64,000 nt of DNA, taken from Rostratula benghalensis. Lineage: Eukaryota > Chordata > Aves > Charadriiformes > Rostratulidae. The stretch lies in assembly GCA_013399305.1 (NCBI GenBank), contig VXAI01000019.1:2075034-2139033 (forward strand), in the 5' to 3' direction. Below the pieces are notes generated by a model. It was not told the DNA's origin, made no database searches, and saw nothing but the letters and a program-made list of their open reading frames with translations. Position numbers and translations under genes: made by a program. Shown here piece by piece: positions 1 to 13,000 of the stretch. Every line of letters begins with the position of its first letter. Position 1 is the stretch's first letter.

Positions 1-2934
1 AACCCAGCTTACTTGGTAGAACTGAGGAGGTGCAGGAAAGGGGGTATATTACTTACCCAGGTTGTCACCCAGAGCAGCTTTGCCTCATGAGGACCCCAGT
101 CCCTCCTGTGCCAGATTTTTCTGATCTGCCCGACTTTCCTCTCTTTGCTAAGAGTCTCCCCAGGGGAAGCTTTGCAGCCATCTCTGGTGCAGAGAGAGGA
201 ATGAGATGTCTACTCGGGGGCAGTACATGCAGGAGCAGTAATGCAAAGATGAAAGCAGCCTTCACCTGTTCCAGTTCTGATGTAACCTGCAGGATACGTG
301 CCAAGCTTTCCCCATATTTTATTTAAAACCCTTCTATAAGTATTTGTGCAAACATATGCAAACTTTCTCAACAAAAATGAAAAGCAGAACGTGCTGCTCT
401 GCTGCCATGGGTGGTGGGGTGGCTTTGTTCCCACATCACTTGCAGCTATCTCTGGTTCAACAGTGACCTGGTAAGAGGACAGGAAAAGCAGCCACCTTCT
501 GGGGTGAAACGTTGAGCAGGTGGCACCAGAGGTAACCCGAGGAAATCCTTGCCTACTTTTCCTTCACTGTTCTTCAGTTGTTCCCTTTTTAAGTTTTTCA
601 TCACCATTCTTCTCTCGCTCTTCTGCCCTTGCTGAGAAGTCCAGATTCAAAAGCCTTTCATTTGAAATGTACAATCACTATCTACACATCCTCCGTATTC
701 CTCACAGGGTTTATTTGAGAGAGATGATTCCTTCATATCTCCAAGTTTTCCTTATGGCACCCATCACTGAAACACAGCAAATCAGGCATCCTGAAATCTG
801 GCTGTCTCATTTTCAGTATTTGGGGCAACGATTACATCCTTCGTCCCAGATTGCTGAGATCTTCTCAGGCAGATGGGCCCAGCAGCTTTGCTGCAGCAGT
901 TGGAAGAGCATGTCCCCTTTCTCACCTCCTGCCTGCTCACAGTTTGACTGACTGGCATAACTGGAACAGACCCAGCACTTCCTGACAGTCATCATTTTAG
1001 TCTTTCTCCTTTTTTTTTTTTTTTTTCCCTTCTGAAAACAGAATAATTCTCAGTTCTCCCAAGAAGGAGCTCCAGTTATGAAGACAAAATGCGTAGCATA
1101 TACGAACTACGTGGTACAGCCTGAATCTATTCCCAGTTATTTTCTCTGTCCTATCAGAGATTGAACTGGCCAGTAGTTCAAACAGATGCAGGTACAACAG
1201 AGAAAATCCAGTAGCTTAGCGACAATGTAAGCACTAGTTATTAATCTGCATATAAACCACTACTGTAGGTAACACTCCAGAGCGTGCAAAGGGACAAGAA
1301 CAATGGAAAACTGAGCTTGTGAAGCTCCGCTGCTGTGTGATGAAAGGTAAAAGATAATGCCACCTGCAAAAAAAAAAAAAAAAAAAAAAAGGCATGTTTT
1401 CCATAATGCAGCTCAACAACTTCAGCTGTTGCCAGTTTGTACCCGATGTTCAGAGGAGGGAAGGCTTTCCCTCTCCTCCTTCCATCTCTCCCTCACGTGA
1501 TCCAGCAATTAACTGAGGGAAATGTCTCATGAGCCCGGGTACAACACAGTTGGGCACAACCATTCTCCCACTTCAGCAGAGACAGAAATAAAAACCAACC
1601 CTCTCTCATCTGTGCTGGCAGGAAAAGGACAAGAGAAGCCTCTGCAGAAATCAGATCTTCCCCCGGTTGACAGCAGGGAGCACACTCAATTCCCCAGACT
1701 GCTGAAAGAACCCTCATTTCCCTGCCATAATTAGGCAAGAGGGAGGACAACACCAAAACAGTCGTGCTCTAGAGATGGGAAAGGGAACGGTGTTCATATC
1801 ACAATTCAGCCACACATACAGCCGCTGTACTCCACTTGTCTTGTGATTTCAGGAGCTTGCTTTATCGCCTTTCTGAATCAAACCCCTGCATAACAACAGG
1901 TGTGTTCAGCTGAGTTGGCTACAAAAGCATTAACCTACACAGAGCATCTAGAAGAACCTGGTCAGAGAGTATTGCACTGAGGCACTTGCTCTGCAGCTGA
2001 TAGACCTCACCTGTTTTTTTAAGTGCCTGCAAAAAAGGATTACACAAAAGGGTGTTAGGGAGCTGAACAAGTACTACCACTCCAGAACACTGAGCCAACA
2101 CAATTAAATACAAGATTTCCTAAGGAGGAATACTTACAAGCTAGGAAGTTTTGCTTGCAACTCTTAAATGAAATAACTATAAAATTACACTGTCTGCCAT
2201 GGGGTTCTATGACAAGGACGCCTCAAAAGACAGGCTTGGTTCTAACTTTGGTTCTGAAGCACGTCCTGTTACTTCAGGCAGTGTTTGAGGTTACTCCTCC
2301 ATTTACACCATCAGTGCTGTGCCATTAACAGAGACACAACTTGTAACCCAGCAGATAAAACTCTACTGGCTATATGCACAGCTAACCAGCTTCTTACCAA
2401 GCAGCTTCTTCCATGACTAACTGGCCTCTGAAGATGTTCCTCAGACCCACAGTTCAACTGCTGCTATTGGAATTAGCTTTGATACAGTCATTTCAAACTA
2501 AAGAAAAACAGATGAACAATAACTGATCCCCCAAGTCACAAAGTCTCCTTTTGTTTCAAGAGCCTGGCATGCCCCATTACTTGAGAGTAGCACCAACCAC
2601 ATCTCTGTTCTGTCAGCAAAACACATTATTGCAAGAGAAAAAACTTACCTGAGGAGGCAAAGCATGGACCTCACACGAAGTAGGCTGCATGAGAGGTCTC
2701 CCAATCCATGCTATGTAACGTGGAGCAACCAGGCAGTCTTCACTGCATGGACTGTCCTCTGGGTGACCAACAAGGTTATGTACCTATGGGTGCAGGACAA
2801 CCAGACTCACACCTCATCTGTTTCAAACACCAGGGTCAAGTGCAGTCTCAGTAAATATGCTTTAGTGTCTCAGAGCATTGGCAGAGACCTCTCGTGATCA
2901 TCCAGTCCCACGTACCTGCTGGAAGGAGCAAACT
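1..2934. other. Intergenic or flanking-UTR sequence without recognisable gene
   Basis: No exon with conserved protein sequence was found on either strand. The open frames here are short and have no family resemblance. Runs of T near 1011-1026 and of A near 1371-1390 are simple sequence. In human the gene upstream of the CNOT7 tail is ZDHHC2, so this stretch might be its intron or 3'UTR, but no ZDHHC2 coding exon was recognised. Confidence 0.5.
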
Positions 2935-3630
2935 GGTCAGAAATTATTTCCCTTTATAAATCCAGGCTGACTACTTCCAATCACCCTCATATCTTCTCTG
3001 TGTTTGAAATGGTTTCCAGGATTATCTGCTCCATCACCTTTCCAGGGATCTAGGTGGGGTTGACCAGTCTGCATTCTCCTTGCCCTTCCTGAAGGCAAGT
3101 GACATTTGTTCTCTTCCACTCCTTAGGAAACTGCCCTTAACACCGTGACCTTTCAGGGGTGATGATGTGACATGGCAATGGCATGGTGTCAGCTCCCTCA
3201 GTGCTCTTGGGTTTATCAGATCCTCTGAACCTTGTCCTTTAAATGATCCTCTTCCACCAAGGATAAGTCTGCCTTGTTCCAGACTTCCCTCTGCACCTCA
3301 GGGACCTGGGGTTCCCGAAGACAAGTCTTAGGAGTGAAACCCAAAGCAAGCATTGAGTACCTTGGCCTTGTCCATGTCTGTTGTCACTAGGTCTCCTGTC
3401 CCCAGTTCAGCAGTGGTCTCACATTTGCTCTGACTTAGGCTTCTGATGTCCCTCTAGAGGCTTTTCTTGCTGCTGTCACATCCCTCACCAGATTCAACTC
3501 CAGACAGACTTTGGCTTTCTTAACACAACCCCTACACACTGAGACAGCATCACCTCTCCCTGCTTCCTTTCCACCTCTGAGTTGTCAGGAGCTCTTTGCT
3601 CATCAACGCAGGCTTCCTGCTGCTTTCCCT
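2935..3630 (-). mobile_element. Old CR1 LINE fragment, reverse-transcriptase region, antisense
   Basis: Read on the minus strand, the segment carries decayed matches to the CR1 reverse transcriptase, in order from about 3620 down to 2940: a 'SKELL'-like piece, a 'PGKVMEQI'-like piece near 3010-3050 and a 'VIGSSQ.GF.KG' piece near 2940-2985. Stops and frameshifts break it, so it is a long-dead copy. The boundaries are approximate because similarity fades at both ends. Confidence 0.65.
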
Positions 3631-5326
3631 GCATTTCTGAGGTTGCAGTAACCAGTCAGGCGTGATTAGAGAAAGTTCTCAGACATCAGAAGTTACAGAT
3701 CACCCCCACATTTCTAAAGGGAAAAAAAATTCCAAATATTCTGAACGTGTTCCAGACCTATTTCCTTCCATCTCAATAAACCTTCTTGCCTACTTTACAT
3801 GAACAAATGAAATGCTTAAAAAAAAGTAATTCCATAAAAAAAAAAAAAAAAAAAAAAACAAAACACAAACAAAAACCCAAAACAACGTGACACAGAACAT
3901 AATGTTCCTGGAACAGACTCACCTGACTCCAGGAGCCAAAAATACAAGTGAATAAAAAAAAGAAAGATCAACTCTAACAGGTTTTGACACTGCACTTCTT
4001 CTGACAAACCTACTCAAAGAACAATAGATTTTAAATGGATTGGGAAGAGCAGAGGCCTGGAAAAAGAGAATTCTTGTCTCTGAGCAGAAAGGCGCGTGTC
4101 CAGGCAGCTGGAACTGTGCCCACCCAGTTCTTGCTGCCAAAGCAATTAAAGCTGTCCCCTTTGGCAACACGCTGGGGTCTCAGACTCTGCTGTTTACAAG
4201 TAATGGTCCTACACATAAGAAGAAATGACTTTTTACATAATCTCTACAATTCACCATTTAAACCCCTCCTTAATGAAAACTAAATCTAATTTTGCCACTG
4301 AAGCTGAGTGATGCACAGATGCCTCCCCGGCTGGAAAGCAGATCACATGGACCAGGAGTTCTACCACAAAATAAAGCGTAATCTCAGTTTCACGCTGAGC
4401 AGCAGCTTTTGAGAAAAGCTTTTCTTCCAGGAAGAAAATGAAGGAGTAGAATTTTTTGAAGTCAGTGATCCAGGAGAATTCTAGGCTGGAGCTTACGCGA
4501 AGAGCCTGGTCCTGTTCGTTAGCAGCAGGGACATGACCAAGATGCACCTTTGGGTTTAGGTCCTTCCAAAAGGAGTCCAAGCTCTGGCAGGGAAGCAAAG
4601 CAAAGCACGTGGGATGCTCAGCACTTCAAAAGCACATCCCAGTCTGAACTGCAACTGTGACTGTAGGCACACATTTAGCCTCCAAAAACTTCTTTTGAAC
4701 CACACGTTTTAAAAAAAAAAAACCAACCAAAAAACAAACCCAACCCAAAAGTTCTTCAAAGAGTTGTTCCCTTCAGAAGCCCCCCATGGAGAGCCCTGGC
4801 TGTGTTTTAGGCAAAGCTACCAAACTTGAAAGCAAATGCATCAAACACTTCAGGGATTCTTCATGCCAGGTGAATGCAAATTTCCCAGGTAAGCCCATAG
4901 TTGTACTGTGAAAAGACAGAGATTGATGCCACAGTAGGAATCCTTCCTGTTTTCCCACAGTTCCCATCTTATCAAAGCCAAAGACAAGCAAAAGTTAGAA
5001 CAAGTCAGCAGCATCTGATGCATAACAATGTTAATTGCTACTGGGATTTGGATGCCCCAGCAGTGAATTGTAATGGCCAGGTCAGTGGGAAGGAGGCAAA
5101 TGGGAACACGTGAACAGAATCCTGCTCTGAAAGCAGCATCAGTCCGGGAGCAGCAATTCAGATCCCAAATTAGGTCCTTTTCTAACCACGTGGAAGAGAA
5201 CTGAAAAAAAACCAAACAACAAAAAACCCAAAAGCAGGACACAGAACTGAACTGACTCAGGACATTCCAGGAAAAATTTTGCAACAAAACCACCAGTCTG
5301 TTATGTAAGAAAACATTTCTTAGGCC
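3631..5326. other. Sequence without gene between CR1 and CNOT7 3' end
   Basis: The stretch holds an A-run at 3838-3860, an A-run near 4710 followed by 'aaccaacc' type simple sequence, and one open frame on the minus strand (4251-4598) with no recognised family. No conserved exon was seen. It lies just downstream of the CNOT7 polyadenylation signals. Confidence 0.45.
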
Positions 5327-5332
5327 TTTATT
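5327..5332 (-). terminator. Distal polyadenylation signal of CNOT7 (AATAAA)
   Basis: The plus strand reads tttatt, which is AATAAA on the CNOT7 strand, about 1.6 kb after the stop codon. It is a candidate only, because no cleavage site evidence is available. Confidence 0.45.
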
Positions 5333-5746
5333 TACAAAAGCTTTAAAAACAAATACCCTCTGTTATGCAAATTATCTGTTGTTTAAAAAGGACCACCCAG
5401 TTACATCATCGTAACTCAATGAAAAAAAGGTGTTTGATTTTTTTTTTTTTTTTTTTTAAGTACAAGGTAAAACAGAGTAATTTGGCGAACATTCAGAGAT
5501 TTGTCTACGATTGATTTCCTGTGTGGAAGAGGCAGCCACAGCCGCAGGCACACAATGTCACACCTTCCATCATTCCAGGCTGGTATTTAGCTATTCAACA
5601 CCCAAACCCCTGCCCCCGCACCACTGCTCTGTAACACATGCCATGCAGAGTTAAGAATGTCCTTTAGGGTCCTTTAAAACAGTATATCTAAAATATATTG
5701 CTAAGATATACTCAAAAATAAACTAGCATTACACTCCTCAGGTAAC

Positions 5747-5752
5747 TTTATT
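5747..5752 (-). terminator. Proximal polyadenylation signal of CNOT7 (AATAAA)
   Basis: A second AATAAA on the minus strand, about 1.18 kb after the stop codon. Together with the distal signal it would allow two tandem 3'UTR lengths. Confidence 0.4.
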
Positions 5753-6928
5753 AGCTATAAGTTATTTATATTTTTGTTGTTTTACAACAAATATCTGTAA
5801 CATCTGTCTTTGTAGCAACTACAAAAAAAAGCACGATTTAATTGTCCTAATTCAGTAATTCAATTAAATAGTTGGGGTTTGTTTTTTTGGTTTTTGTTTT
5901 TTTCAGATCTTTGGGGTTTATCTTCAACTAAACTGACTTTCAAAGAAATCATCAAGTACACAATAAATACGACTTCATAAAAATATTGGAGGTGTACGTT
6001 AGGAGAATTAAAAGCTAAGAAGTCAATCGAGGGAAGTGTGCCACTCATTACAGAACTCCTGCTATTCCGATAGCCTTCAACTTTCCACTTAATGGCCAAA
6101 AAATAATAAAAAAAAATAGCTAAAGTCACAGCTGTTCTTTTCCTGAAGGGTGTAAAGCTGGTTTTTCAAGCTTCTTTCCCCCACCACAGAGCAGTTTTAA
6201 AGCAGCAGCTGGCGAGTGCAGGATGGGCTTGAAGATGACCGAACACCAGTAAAAATAACAGCAGTTACTATGATTTCAGTAGTTTGGTTTTGCTGAAGAG
6301 AAGTTACACAGCAGAGGAGTCACGTCCTACAGGTTGGAGAGGCCAAGGAAAGGCAGCATGAAGCTGCTGAGCTTGGCAGGCGATTGTTTTCTAGCTAAAG
6401 TTGCAGGGGGGGAGCAAAGAAACCAAACCAAACTTTGAATGAAACAGAGGATCTGAGTCAGAGTCGCTCTCTAAAGTGCAAATTTGATGGTCCACAATCT
6501 TGAATAGCTAAAATGCCTGCGTACTGGAAGGAACAGACACCAACAGGGAAGTTAATTACAATCAGTGCCAATTAATTTGGAGAAGGGAGGGGAAAGAGAC
6601 AAAAACCCCAGTAGATCCATACAGGTGAGTTTTCCAGACGTTATGATTTAAGCTTTCCCCTTCTCTCTGCCACACTGATCCTATACAGGCTGCTTTACAA
6701 ACGGGCTAGTTACGAGGCCAAAATGTAACCCAGAAAATTTGTCACGTATCAATATTTGAGATCAAAATCTGTGATAGGAACAGTCAAGTTTAGTACATAG
6801 AAAGGCAGAAAAGGAAGTGTGCTGAGAAAGGAGGGAGAAAACCGCCTTATTGTCCAAGGGGGTTCAACCAGAGATAAAACCTATGTACAAGCACGTGGGA
6901 GGTGGCAAAGGTGGCCTTTCATTTCCTG

Positions 6929-7057
6929 TCATGACTGTTTGTTGGCTTCTTCTTCATAGGCGTTTCCTGTGCCGTTTTGTACGTACGATGACCCCGACCC
7001 AAGGCCGTACAAGTGGCCGCAATATTTAGCATCGTCGATGTGATCTTCAAAGAACAT
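6929..7057 (-). CDS. CNOT7: CNOT7 last coding exon
   Basis: 129 nt coding residues 244-285 and the TGA stop (6929-6931), from '[13 protein letters not shown]' to 'EEEANKQS'. The acceptor is TCTTCAG. Confidence 0.97.
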   Translation of the reverse strand: MFFEDHIDDAKYCGHLYGLGSGSSYVQNGTGNAYEEEANKQS

Positions 7058-10000
7058 CTGAAGAGGTAAAGAGAGAGACACGAATTACTGCCAAATAAAA
7101 GGCTCAGTTTAAGTAGAGCTACAGAAAGGCTTTCAAGTGTTGCTTTCCTTTTTAGGGCAAGATCTCAAATCCCAAGGTTTGTAGAATGTGATACAATTAA
7201 GGCAGTAACACACTTATCTCAACACGTTTTCAAAATGTGCTGTATGAACGATTCTTTAAAGTAAATCTGTTGGGGAATAAAGTCAGTCTTTCCGTGGCCA
7301 AATGCAATGTTTTGGTAATTTTGTATTGTCAGCTATTGCTCATTTCTGGGCAAGTGCAAAGGAATTTCCCCAACTGATTCCTGCAGAATTTCTCACAGCA
7401 GGCATCCACTTGGCATCTATCAATGGTGCCCACGCTCTACCTGCTCCTCAGTGGGGTGGGGGTTACCATTCTAGGCCTTGAAACATAGGTATGTCCTGAT
7501 TTACAATGTAAGAGTTTGGGGATGGGGAGAATGTTGAAGCACAGACTCCATTCTGGAGTTTAGAGAATCACAGGATGGTTGGAAGGGACCTTAAAGGTCA
7601 TCTATTTCTAACCCCAGAAAGATGCATTTCCAACTGCCTCCTCACAAAGGGGGGCTTCATTATAAAAGGGACAGCCACATTAAAGTCAATTTTGCACTAA
7701 GCCTGCATTTACACATTACAAGTCTTAATGACAAACCCAGCCTGTCAGTGGAAAGTGTATGAAACCCCCTGATATTCCAATATTCTACCTTTCAGACTTA
7801 AGATTTCAAGCAAAACCACAAGTGACCCTGCTCAGAGTGGCACAGTCAGGATGGAAGGTTCTCCGATGCAGGAACTGAAGACCTCTAAAGTTTTAAAGCC
7901 TCAGCAGTTCTTAAAGAAACCAACAGGTAGGAAACCCCCCAAATAACAGCTCTACTGTTGGAGTATCAGTATTTCTGATGAGGGGAAAAAAATATAAAAA
8001 TCAGCAACTTTTGTGGCTGGGACTCAAAAAATTGCCAGCAAGTTGCAACTCCTTCGTGGGAATCAGGAACACATTTATTAATTTTGTACCTCTAAAAGCA
8101 TTGTAAAATGAAGTTTTTTCACTCAGAAATAAATTGCTAAACAATGAACTCCACTGAAAAAGCTTTAAAGATACACATTAAATACATTTCTCACTGCTGT
8201 GTCCTTAGTCAGAAATGCTGTATTGGCAAAGAATCTGACACTAAAATAATGAAAAAATACTGAAAAAAATCTTCACAATCAATCCATCTTTGTTGGCTTC
8301 ATTAAGCAAATGCTTTGCACTAAAAATACCCTCAAAGATTCCTACTTCTCCCAACAAGAGCTTTTGATAAATAAGTTCAAGAAGCTCATTTGCCACATAA
8401 CACAAACTGCATCTCATTACAGAAACAATCGTGGGTTTGAACCTTTTCCTCTAGAGAACCAACCTGAAAGGCACGATCATCACACGCTTCCTCTTTCCCT
8501 CTCTGGGCCTTGGATTTTGTTTCAAATTCCTGAGTGAAAGATTAACACCAGGGGTGTACTTTTCACCTGCTGCCTCACCAGTATTTGTCAGAAACTCGTG
8601 GTCATTTTCTCCTTTATACAAGCGGCTGCATTACAGCCGGCGAACACCTCCCCATACGGTACTGAACCTCATCAACAGGTGAGGTTTGCCTTTGCCATCC
8701 GTTACCACGTGGTAAAGGATGCTGAATTGCTGGTAGAACACCCTGTTCAGATGCTCTGGCATTGGACCACTGCAGATGCTTTCCAGAAGAGGCCCCTTCA
8801 ACATCTCTTTGTTCTATGAACGTAAAATATCCTAACACCTTCCTGTGCTACGCAGACAGGCAGCAGGGACACATGAAGCTTCTAATACCTGATTTCCCCT
8901 TGCTGCAAACCTTGAATTAATAATAATCTTTTAGGACTTGAGTTAATTGGAGCTTCACTCAATGGAAAGGTCCTAACACGTGAACATTCTCCACAGCAGC
9001 CTGAAAGTTTTTAAATTCACAGGAGTTTAGCTGGAAGTGGCTGGTCCAGGTGCTCTTTTCCAACCCCCCAGGCCTGTCACAGGCACCAGCTGGGTATTAC
9101 ACTGACCCAGAAAGGAGTCTGGCTCCAGCAGTTCATCACTCGCTGAAGCAGCCACATAAAAATCAGTGCCCAGCAAACAGGGAAGGAGAAACAAATCCAA
9201 AGTCCCCCCAAAAATCCAAAAGCCAGGCACAGGCCAGGAAGAGTATCCTATCAGAGACCAGTACTCCCCTTACTCTAGGGAAAATACAGGTGGGTCTTAT
9301 TTTTGTCACAAGAAGGACTGACTCCTGAAGCCATTCAGAGACCTCCTTAATATTGGGCAGACTTAGCAGAATCAGCAACTCCATCTGACTGTCAGAGCAC
9401 AGCACTATCAGGGAGATAAAGCAAACACATCCACCTACTTCTCTCATTTTGAAAAAGGCCATTCCTGTGAGTAACGAATCGGATCCCGCCTGATGTTGTG
9501 GTCCTATCCTTTCCAGCTCTAACTGCTCAGCCACTTCTTGTAATCCACCCTGAAAAAAAGAAAACATTTTCGTTAACTGCTGAAAAAAACCTGAAATCAG
9601 AAAACTGAAGAGCTGTATTTGGGAAAATCTGTTACACAAGTCATCCAACCTCAGGTATATTTTAACATCTGCAGAGCAGCTGAAAGTCATTATACTGGAT
9701 AAATACACACCTGGGGAATCAAACTTCCAGTATCAATAGCAATATTAGATTTCTGTCAGTACTGATTAAATATTAGACTTCTGTGTGAGTATAGATTAAA
9801 TAAAGCAGTATCTGTGACCGGTAAAACTACTTCTCCTTCATGTTTCAGCTTCTCCATTAACAAGATGTCCTTACTTAACAGAATTCCTTCAGGAGGCTGA
9901 AAAGACTGGCAATGCTGAAGAACAAAACCAGGTGTTCCTGTCTTCCTCTTATTTGAAGCAAAGTTTAAAAGGTAAAAAACTTGTTCTGCAAACAAAAGAA

Positions 10001-13000
10001 TTCAAGTGCTTACAAATGAGGTGCCCATATACCTCCTTAAAGTATCCAGGCTTCCTTTGAAACAGACCTTTCCTTCCCACTTACCTTTGAACAATTAAGT
10101 CGAGGGTTTTTCCAGTTCCCTTCACAAAAACTGGAAGTATCCTCAAGTACCCAGAGCACTACAGTGAGCCTAGGAAAATGTTACACAGCGGGCATTTAGA
10201 AACCAGGTGGTAAAGCCAAAAAAAGGCAAGTGCCCACTCCGTCTGTACAAGATATTCTACCTCTCTTTAAAGTAGTTCCATGACCTGCCATAAGAAAATA
10301 GGGGGGAAAAAAAATGCCAAAAAATCCATCCTCCTTCAACTAGCTTTCTAAGATACTAAAATCCAATGCCACAGCCAGCTTTTCTGTCAGAGGTGTATTA
10401 TCTAGTAGTCATCTGTGTAATGAAACCTACTTCTTAAAGTACATAAACAGCTCACACACATGCAAAAAGGCACCAATTTAAGACAGTTACTGTCATCTGT
10501 GAATGTTGATTCCAGCTTGAAAAGGACAGACTGCGAAGCTTTAGGCATCGCCCCAAAGCTGCAAATCTATCTGCTCTTACAGGCAAAACCGACCCAATTT
10601 TAAACCAGATTTTCTTCCCAATTAGCAGAGTGACTAAATAACGCTCTTTTCAGTGGCCCCCAGAATGGTAATGAGCACTACATGTGGAAGCAAACCCCTT
10701 CGAAGTGGGTTTGAATTTACATAGGTAACAGAGGTCAGGTCAAGGAAAGACGTAACCACAATCTTTTAATGCTACAAACTACATAATTTCGTGCCCAAAT
10801 GCTTTTTTTTTCTAGTTGTTAAGCCATAAAGCTACTGGAAATAGACTAAAACACATGCTTAAACGTCTAGAAAGATTAAAAAATAAAAAAGACAGACAAA
10901 ATCTCTAGTATTGCCATGAGCTTTGCAAGGCAAGAGAATGCTGCCGAGAGGCGATGAACGCTTTTCATAAAAACAGACTGCCAAGTATCCAAAGTTCACT
11001 TCCCTCGCACTTTTAACCTGCTAAAGTGCAAGAAGGGAAGCAGCAAGAGGCAAAAATCAAACTAATCAAAGTCAAAACTCACATGGCAATAAAGATAAAA
11101 TCTGACCTGAAAATGTTATGAAGGTTCCAGTGACTCTTACAGCCACAGGTTTGGGTCTGGGCTTTTGTTCTCTGGAAGTTTCAGTAATACCCATTGCCAA
11201 TTAACACCTACAAACCAACATGAATCCCTAGCACTGGTACAGCTCCTTCTATTCCAGCCTGAGCAGCAGGAATAGTTTACAGAAGTTGAAGGTAAGTCCA
11301 TATGCTGTAGAATTAAGCACTGAAGGGAACTTGTTTTCTTTGTGAGCTTGGATACGGTTGAACATGACAAACACACTCAGTTCCTTAATTTACACACCGA
11401 GGGTGAATGTGCAGGGGAAAAATGCATCTCAGACACAAGCAGATCCCCCACTTTCTAATGCTAATAACCTGCTGTTCATTAACAACAGCAGCTAAGCCTT
11501 TGAAGTCATCATTTTCTGCTCCTAAGCCCTCTACTTCCTTCAGGTGCTAATGAGCAGGGTCTCATGGTCAGGTTCTGCCAGCTGTAGGACTATCTACTCG
11601 GCTTCAAACAACTGTGCAGAAAAAACACTCGAGAATAAAAATCAGTAGTGTTTCCACAGCAGCTGCGAGCTCTGGAATGTAGACTTTGTAACTCAAAATT
11701 TACAGAAATGGCAGCCTACAGAAGAATGCTTTGAAGAGTCACACTTTCAGTGGTATATATCTATTTGTAAATATATCACACACCACTTGTGTGGGACTCC
11801 TTGGTCTATAACTGCAATAATTACAGAATAAAACCTGGTCACCTCTGAAAATGAATAGTCTAGTGAGATTCTCTTTCAGGTGAGACTTTTGCACCCCAGA
11901 TGAGAATGTTTAGCTCTTGGAAGACGAGGAATTCTTTTAAACTTTCAGAGGATTGGTCTTTAAAGGAAGAGGCCACGGAATGATTTACATAATAGCCACA
12001 GTCTACAGCAAACCCAGTTCAAACACTTGAGTTTCACAGCACTGGTCCCAGAGCTCATCATTCTGCAGGACCCTCTGTATTAAAAGCAAGTTTCCAATAA
12101 GGTCTATAAATCTACACTACTGAGGGTGGCCTTTACTATCAGGTGGTCTGCAACTGTCTACGCAGATTTTTAGAAAACAAGCAAGAGTTTCACCTGCACT
12201 AGGTTAGTATCTCAAGTTCCAATCTGTCTGCCAGTAAAATACAGTCGGGTCCATCGGAGTTAGAGTGACCATACTGTAAATTCACACACTACTTAATTTT
12301 ACAAAAAGAGCATCAAACAGCTCCTCAAGCGTATTTATCTTCAATTCTTTTCTGAGTCGGGGAGTAGGGGACCTTACAGCAATTTAGTGACTTCCATATG
12401 AAAAATAACTTGGACAAGTCAATAAAGGACAACTGCACAGCAGCTTGATTCACTGCAATTTAATGAAGACTGGAAGTGACAGACATTGGGTGACAGCAGA
12501 TGCATTCTAGAGTCACAACACTGAATATTTTGCAACTTGTTTGAGGCAGCTGCTCTCAGGAGTACAAGTCCACCATCATTTTTCATCACTGGTAAATATT
12601 TGGAAGGGCAGGAAAATCCACATCCCTTCCCTCCTGTTATCACCATCCCTTCTGCAGGCTGGGTGACAGGCACAAAACTTACTGCAGGAAAGGAGACCTC
12701 GGCAAAAAAAAAAAAAAAAGCCATCCTTGTTCTTAAGGTTGGCTTAAATAAGACCCACGGAGGGTTTCCTCGTCTTACTATCTCTAAGCAATGCAGATTA
12801 CACACAACTATGTCATAACAAAATGACAGATAATACAACCCCCTCCTCCCTAAGCCCACTGGGAATGTCACCTCTGGAATAGTGGCATGGAATGTCATTC
12901 TGTCACCTTTGCTATGTCACTAAAGTTAGGTTATATGTTCCATTCTTTGTTAGAGTGTCATCACCACTAAGACTCCAGATGTTTTCCTTTGCTTCACCAG

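Larger units (their letters stand above)
5327..6928 (-). other. CNOT7 3' untranslated region
   Basis: The sequence follows the CNOT7 stop codon directly, without a further splice site that I can support. It is AT-rich with several T- and A-runs, and contains two minus-strand AATAAA signals, at 5747-5752 and 5327-5332, giving UTRs of roughly 1.2 or 1.6 kb. The true end is inferred from these signals only. Confidence 0.6.
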
